NCBI RefSeq assembly: GCF_900113685.1
Contig: NZ_FOQG01000011.1
Location: 62,001-126,000 of the forward strand
Source of the DNA: Nocardioides psychrotolerans
GTDB lineage: Bacteria; Actinomycetota; Actinomycetes; Propionibacteriales; Nocardioidaceae
Direction of reading: 5' to 3'
Length of the DNA: 64,000 nt
Shown: positions 60,035 through 64,000 of the stretch, one piece after another
How positions within the stretch are numbered: position 1 is the first letter of the stretch
How the letters are laid out: every line of letters starts with the position of its first letter
Position numbers and translations under genes: made by a program
Notes under the pieces: model-generated
What the model was told of the DNA's origin: nothing
Seen by the model: the letters and a program-made list of their open reading frames with translations, nothing else
The model's database searches: none

Positions 60035-60097
60035 TGCGGTTTGGTCACCAACCGCAGCTCAACGGCAGATGGAGTTGCGGTTGGTGACCAAACCGCC
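60035..60097. repeat. REP-like palindromic repeat pair, locus C
   Basis: A 22-nt unit beginning TGCGGTTTGGTCACC at 60035-60056 is followed after 19 nt by its inverted copy at 60076-60097 (21 of 22 bases complementary). Together they form a large hairpin with 21-bp arms, 14 nt after the pafA stop. The arrangement mirrors locus A. Confidence 0.88.
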
Positions 60098-60180
60098 ACC
60101 CGTTGAGGCCTGTCGGCACTTCTCAGCCACGGCTTGTAAGGTGACGGCGCCGTACTGACCTGCTCCCGAAGGACATCCCT

Positions 60181-61116
60181 GTGCTCTCGCGTCTTCGTCG
60201 CCCTGCGACCCTGGCCGTCTCCGTCCTGCTCCTGACGACGCTCGCTGCGTGTGGCGACGACACAGGGGAGGAAGCATCGGGGCTCGACCGGCTGGATGCC
60301 GTCAGCGTGAGTGGAGACCCGGGCAAGGCGCCGAAGGTGACCTGGAAGGACCAGATGTCGGCGGACGGGATCGAGGTCGAGGTGCTCGTCGAGGGTGACG
60401 GGGACACGGTCGCCGAGGATGACCAGGTCACGGTCAACTACTGGGTCGGCAACGGCTTCACCCAGCGCAAGACCTTCAGCACCTACGACCAGGGCGGTCA
60501 GCCGGAGACCATCACGGTCAACGACGAGCTCCTCGCGGTGTTCAGGGATGCCCTGCTCGACCAGGCGATCGGGTCGCGCGTCGCCGTGACAGCCTCGGCT
60601 CCGGAGGCCTTCGGCGAGTCCGGCAACCCGCAGCTCGGCATCGGCAACCAGGACTCAGTGCTGGTCCTCGTGGACCTGGTCGAGCTCTACGAGGCCCCCG
60701 AGCCCGTCGAGGTGCCCGCGTCGAGGATGCCGAAGATCGTCGAGGAGAAGGGCGTGCCCACGGCCCTGGACTTCACCGGTCTCCCCGAGCCCGAGGCCGA
60801 CGGCGACCTGATGCGCACCGTCCTCGAGGAGGGGAACGGCAAGGTGCTGACGACCGACATGAAGGTCAAGGTCAACTACCTGGGATCGGTCTACGACGCC
60901 GACAAGCCGTTCGACGAGAGCTTCTCCGGGGAGCCCCTCTCCCTGGAGCTCTCCGGCTTCGTCCCCGGCTTCACCTTCGGTCTCGAGGGCGTCAAGGCCG
61001 GCAGTCGCGTGCTGCTCGCCATCCCGCCCGCGCTGGGCTACGGCGAGCAGGAGCAGGCCAACATCCCGGCCAACAGCACGCTCTACTTCGTGGTCGACAT
61101 CATCTCCGCCGCCTGA
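60181..61116 (+). CDS. FKBP-type peptidyl-prolyl isomerase lipoprotein
   Basis: A 311-residue exported folding catalyst. Signal peptide with lipobox LAAC (lipid-modified Cys24) after LAVSVLLLTTLAA; a degenerate FKBP domain about 50-165 (VTVNYWVGNGFTQRKTF) and a canonical one about 195-310 (VKVNYLGSVYDADKPFDESF, GLEGVKAGSRVLLAIPPALGYGEQ). It accelerates prolyl isomerisation outside the membrane. GTG with GAAGGA upstream and a TAAGGT -10 further up. It lies between pafA and pafB, unlike the contiguous order of mycobacteria. Confidence 0.92.
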   Translation: MLSRLRRPATLAVSVLLLTTLAACGDDTGEEASGLDRLDAVSVSGDPGKAPKVTWKDQMSADGIEVEVLVEGDGDTVAEDDQVTVNYWVGNGFTQRKTFSTYDQGGQPETITVNDELLAVFRDALLDQAIGSRVAVTASAPEAFGESGNPQLGIGNQDSVLVLVDLVELYEAPEPVEVPASRMPKIVEEKGVPTALDFTGLPEPEADGDLMRTVLEEGNGKVLTTDMKVKVNYLGSVYDADKPFDESFSGEPLSLELSGFVPGFTFGLEGVKAGSRVLLAIPPALGYGEQEQANIPANSTLYFVVDIISAA

Positions 61117-61170
61117 CGCGTCCCTGACCCACCCGACCGAGCAGCCCCTCGACCTGCAAGGATCCACACC

Positions 61171-62163
61171 ATGGCCGGCAGCAAGAGCGAGCGACTGCTC
61201 AACCTGCTCATCATGTTGCTCGTCCAACGGCACTTCGTGCCGAAGGAGCGGATCCGCAGCATGCTCTACGCGGACTCCTCCACCGACGCCTTCGAGAAGA
61301 TGTTCGAGCGCGACAAGGAGGAGCTGCGCAGCCTCGGCGTGCCGGTCGAGGTGGGCAATATGGACGCCTACTTCGACGACGAGCCGGGTTACCGGATCCG
61401 GCCCGACGAGTTCGCCCTGCCCGACATCGACCTCGAGCCCGACGAGGCTGCGGTCATCGGGCTGGCCACCAAGGTCTGGGAGCACGCCCGCCTCGCGGAG
61501 GCCACCACCGAGGTCGTGCGCAAGCTGACCGCTCTCGGCGTGCCCGTCGACGTCTCCGCCCTCGACATCGCCCAGCCCCGCCTCAGCGCCGACGAGCCGA
61601 CGTTCGACGTGTTCTTCGAGGCCGTGCAGGAGCGCAGTGCCGTCGAGTTCGACTACGGCCGCACCGGCCAGGCCAAGGTGAGAAGGCGGCGCCTGCAGCC
61701 GTGGGGCGTCGCGCGCTACTCCGGTCGCTGGTACGTCGTGGGCCTCGACCTCGACCGCAACGCCGAACGCGTCTTCCGCCTCTCCCGCGTCCAGGGCGCT
61801 GCCCTCAAGGTCGGCCAGCCCGGCGCCTACGACGTCCCTCCGGGCACCGACGTCAGCGCGGTCGCCCGCCGGCTCGCCCCGCCCCCCAGCACCGAGCGCG
61901 CCGTCGTCCTCGCCCGCTCCGGCACCGGCGTGCCGCTGCGCCGCGACGCCGACGAGGTCCACGAGGGTGTCCCCGGTCCGGACGAGCGCACCACCTGGGA
62001 CCGGATCGTCCTCACTCGCGCCACCGTCGGCCTGACCGACGAGCTCCTGGGCTACGGCTGCGACGTGTACGTCGAGGAGCCGGCCGCGGTGCGCGCGTCC
62101 GTCGTCGCGCGGCTCACCGCAGCGCTCGCCACCGGCTCCACCACCCCCGAGGTTTCTTCGTGA
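61171..62163 (+). CDS. pafB: WYL-domain regulator PafB
   Basis: One half of the PafBC transcription activator that turns on the LexA-independent DNA-damage response in actinobacteria. The 330-residue protein has an N-terminal winged helix (SERLLNLLIMLLVQRHFVPKERIRSML), a WYL domain about 150-225 (RRRRLQPWGVARYSGRWYVVGLDL) and a WCX C-terminal extension. ATG with an AAGGA stretch upstream. Its stop overlaps the pafC start (GTGA), as expected for an obligate heterodimer. Confidence 0.93.
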   Translation: MAGSKSERLLNLLIMLLVQRHFVPKERIRSMLYADSSTDAFEKMFERDKEELRSLGVPVEVGNMDAYFDDEPGYRIRPDEFALPDIDLEPDEAAVIGLATKVWEHARLAEATTEVVRKLTALGVPVDVSALDIAQPRLSADEPTFDVFFEAVQERSAVEFDYGRTGQAKVRRRRLQPWGVARYSGRWYVVGLDLDRNAERVFRLSRVQGAALKVGQPGAYDVPPGTDVSAVARRLAPPPSTERAVVLARSGTGVPLRRDADEVHEGVPGPDERTTWDRIVLTRATVGLTDELLGYGCDVYVEEPAAVRASVVARLTAALATGSTTPEVSS

Positions 62164-63134
62164 GCACCCAACCCACGGGCGCCAAGGACCAGGTCGCGCG
62201 GCTCCTCACGCTGGTGCCGTTCCTGCACACCCACGGCCAGGTCCGCATCGACGATGCGGCGGCGGCCCTCGGGGTGCCGGCCGACCAGCTCGTCGCGGAC
62301 CTGTTGGTGCTGCTCATGTGCGGCCTTCCAGGCGGCTACCCCGACGACCTCATCGATGTCGACGTCGACGCTCTGGACGCGGGTGTCATCCGGGTGTCCA
62401 ACGCCGACTACCTCGCGCGACCGCTCCGGCTCAGCCCCACCGAGGCCTCGGCGATCATCGTGGCGCTGCGAGCACTGCGCGACGGGGCCAAGGACGAGAC
62501 CCGTGAGGTCGTCGACCGGGCGCTCGCCAAGCTCGAGGTCGCCGCGGCGGAGGCCGGCGGCACCGGCCACATCGACCCCGGCGTCGACGCGGGAGACGCC
62601 GACCGCGCGGTGCTCGCCGTACGGCTGCAGGAGGCGACCACCGCCCAGCGGCAGGTCCGGCTGACCTACTACGTGCCCACCCGCGACGAGGAGTCCGAGC
62701 GCGTCGTCGACCCGCGTGCGGTCATCTCGCGCGGCGGACTGATGTATCTCGACGCCTGGTGCCACAGCGCCGAAGCGCCCCGGCTCTTCCGTCTGGACCG
62801 TGTAGCCGCCGCCGAGGTGCTCGACTCACCGGTGGCCGAGCCCACCGCGGCGCCCCGCGACCTCGGCGACGGACTCTTCACCTCCTCCGCGCAGACCACA
62901 CCGGTCACGTTGCGGCTGCGTGCGCCGGCGCACTGGGTCACCGAGTACTACCCCGTCGAGGCCGTGCGTCGCCGCCGCGGAAACGTGCTCGAGGTCGACC
63001 TCCAGGTGGCCGACGAGCGGTGGCTGACCCGCCTCCTGCTGCGCCTGGCGCCGCATGCCGACGTCGTCACTCCCGCCTCCTACGGCACCGCCTTCACAGC
63101 CTCAGCACAGGATGCGCTAAATCTGTATGCCTGA
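62160..63134 (+). CDS. pafC: WYL-domain regulator PafC
   Basis: The second half of PafBC, 324 residues. N-terminal HTH (VARLLTLVPFLHTHGQVRIDDAAAALG), WYL domain about 155-225 (VRLTYYVPTRDEESERVVDP, GLMYLDAWCHSAEAPRLFRLDR) and WCX domain to the end. GTG 62160 overlaps pafB, so the two are coupled. tatA follows after 48 nt, the usual actinobacterial order. Confidence 0.93.
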   Translation: MSTQPTGAKDQVARLLTLVPFLHTHGQVRIDDAAAALGVPADQLVADLLVLLMCGLPGGYPDDLIDVDVDALDAGVIRVSNADYLARPLRLSPTEASAIIVALRALRDGAKDETREVVDRALAKLEVAAAEAGGTGHIDPGVDAGDADRAVLAVRLQEATTAQRQVRLTYYVPTRDEESERVVDPRAVISRGGLMYLDAWCHSAEAPRLFRLDRVAAAEVLDSPVAEPTAAPRDLGDGLFTSSAQTTPVTLRLRAPAHWVTEYYPVEAVRRRRGNVLEVDLQVADERWLTRLLLRLAPHADVVTPASYGTAFTASAQDALNLYA

Positions 63135-63182
63135 CCCGCGACGTACTATGACCATGCAACGACACCGACAGATGAGGTCACG

Positions 63183-63503
63183 ATGATCAACCCGATGATT
63201 GGTATGCCCCAGGGGGCCGAGTGGCTGGTGATCCTGGCCATCGTCGTGCTCGTGTTCGGAGCAGCGAAGCTGCCCGACCTCGCCCGTGGCACCGGCCAGG
63301 CCCTGCGCATCTTCAAGGCCGAGACCAAGGGTCTCAAGGACGACGACGACGCTGACAAGGACGAGACAGACGCGGCTCCGCCGGCTCCCAAGGCCGAGAT
63401 CCCGCCCGCTGCTCCCGTCCCGCCTGCTGCTCCTGTCGACTCGGCGCCCGAGGTGGCTCCCGTGACGCCGACGAGCGAGCAGTCCGACACCCGTAACAGC
63501 TGA
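63183..63503 (+). CDS. tatA: Twin-arginine translocase subunit TatA
   Basis: Pore-forming subunit for export of folded proteins. The 106-residue protein has a short N-terminal transmembrane helix (EWLVILAIVVLVFGAAKLPDLA, including the FGxxKLP hinge), an amphipathic helix (RGTGQALRIFKAETKGL) and a long acidic then Ala/Pro-rich tail typical of actinobacterial TatA. ATG with a GATGAGG ribosome site upstream. tatC follows after 28 nt. Confidence 0.95.
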   Translation: MINPMIGMPQGAEWLVILAIVVLVFGAAKLPDLARGTGQALRIFKAETKGLKDDDDADKDETDAAPPAPKAEIPPAAPVPPAAPVDSAPEVAPVTPTSEQSDTRNS

Positions 63504-63531
63504 TACGCGGGTCGACTGAGAGCATCTGCAC

Positions 63532-64000
63532 GTGCGCATCACTGGAATCGTCCAGCTCTTCGTCGGCAAGCCGGTCCACCCCGTCGGTGCAGACGGGCGC
63601 ATGGCCCTGTCCGACCACCTCCGCGAGCTGCGGGGGCGCATCCTCAAGATCGCGCTCGTGGTCATCGTGGGGCTGGCCGTCTCGCTGGTGTTCTTCGACC
63701 AGCTCTTCGACCTGGTCTACGGGCCCTACCAGCAGGCGCAGGAGGCGCTGCCCAACGGCACGACGGTGCCGACGACATCGGGTGCCGGCGCCGGGCTGCT
63801 GCTCTACCTCAAGCTCTGTGGACTCGCGTCCGTCGTGCTGACCAGCCCGATCTGGCTCTACCAGATCTGGGCGTTCATCCTGCCGGGACTGCACGCCAAG
63901 GAACGCCGCTGGTCGCGGGTCTTCGCCGCGATCGCCGGCCCGCTCTTCCTCGCCGGCATCTTCCTGGGCTACGTCACGCTCCCCAAGGGCCTCGAGATCC
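63532..64000 (+). CDS. tatC: Twin-arginine translocase subunit TatC (partial, 3' end outside)
   Basis: The first 156 codons of the signal-peptide receptor TatC. ALSDHLRELRGRILKIALVV is the conserved cytosolic N-terminus and first helix, and LTSPIWLYQIWAFILPGLHAKER is the signature of the first cytosolic loop with the twin-arginine-recognising Glu/Arg residues. GTG 63532 is proposed; ATG 63601 gives a shorter protein starting closer to the conserved block. The window ends within transmembrane helix 3. Confidence 0.93.
   Translation, partial: MRITGIVQLFVGKPVHPVGADGRMALSDHLRELRGRILKIALVVIVGLAVSLVFFDQLFDLVYGPYQQAQEALPNGTTVPTTSGAGAGLLLYLKLCGLASVVLTSPIWLYQIWAFILPGLHAKERRWSRVFAAIAGPLFLAGIFLGYVTLPKGLEI

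Overview
The window is a GC-rich chromosomal segment from a high-GC Gram-positive actinobacterium. The Pup-proteasome locus, mycothiol ligase MshC, GuaB1, paired FadE-type acyl-CoA dehydrogenases and a Dop/Pup/PrcBA/PafA/PafBC/TatAC order all point there. The palindrome-flanked DUF559/AbiEi-type gene and general gene style resemble Nocardioides-like Propionibacteriales, but that placement is inference. No rRNA, CRISPR array, prophage or insertion sequence was seen. Gene order from about 33 to 64 kb parallels the mycobacterial block that runs from uppP through mshC, metH, trmI, mpa, dop, pup, prcBA and pafABC to tatAC, so most of that half looks ancestral rather than acquired.

Layout. 0-3.6 kb: tail of a TrmH/SpoU methyltransferase, peptide deformylase, and two adjacent acyl-CoA dehydrogenases behind a 19-bp perfect palindrome. 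3.7-5.5 kb: two Ala/Pro/Lys-rich proteins and a decayed P-loop/luciferase-like gene. 5.5-9.4 kb: YiaAB-type membrane protein, DUF2252 protein, and a leftward galK / truncated nucleotidyltransferase / phosphotransferase operon. 9.4-13.8 kb: ankyrin protein, GuaB1, stand-alone LysR effector domain, NAD(P)-binding protein, PEP-mutase family enzyme.

13.9-25.6 kb is a dense stress/redox island: pyruvate phosphate dikinase, two universal stress proteins, CBS-BON protein, PNPOx-like flavoprotein, DsrE-like and TusE/DsrC-like sulfur carriers coupled to a sulfide:quinone-reductase-like enzyme, flavodoxin and a P2-type ATPase. The gene set looks like an actinobacterial hypoxia/dormancy (DevR/DosR-type) regulon, and DevR-like boxes are visible, although no DevR/DevS pair is present. 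25.6-30.8 kb: BCCT osmolyte transporter, katG with its furA regulator and a Fur-type palindrome, and tRNA-Leu(GAG) with a classic terminator.

30.8-43.5 kb: M20 peptidase, DUF5703, aldo/keto reductase, uppP, CorA, then the phosphomutase/DUF3090/SCO1664-type kinase trio next to mshC, PAC2 protein and metH. 44.3-46.7 kb: a small secreted protein with a histidine kinase/response regulator pair, whose first half has noticeably lower GC and looks inserted. 46.7-64 kb: RecB-like nuclease, M50-CBS protease, trmI, amidotransferase, then the complete pupylation-proteasome system (mpa, dop, pup, prcB, prcA, pafA), its pafBC DNA-damage regulators, and tatA/tatC running off the end.

Two sequence-level themes stand out. 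Many genes have a TANNNT (mostly TAGGNT) hexamer exactly 6-7 nt before ATG/GTG and no Shine-Dalgarno, as expected for leaderless transcripts. A 22-nt palindromic unit occurs five times at three 3'-intergenic sites around a DUF559-type nuclease gene inserted between the proteasome operon and pafA; this repeat/nuclease association is the best candidate for something undescribed.
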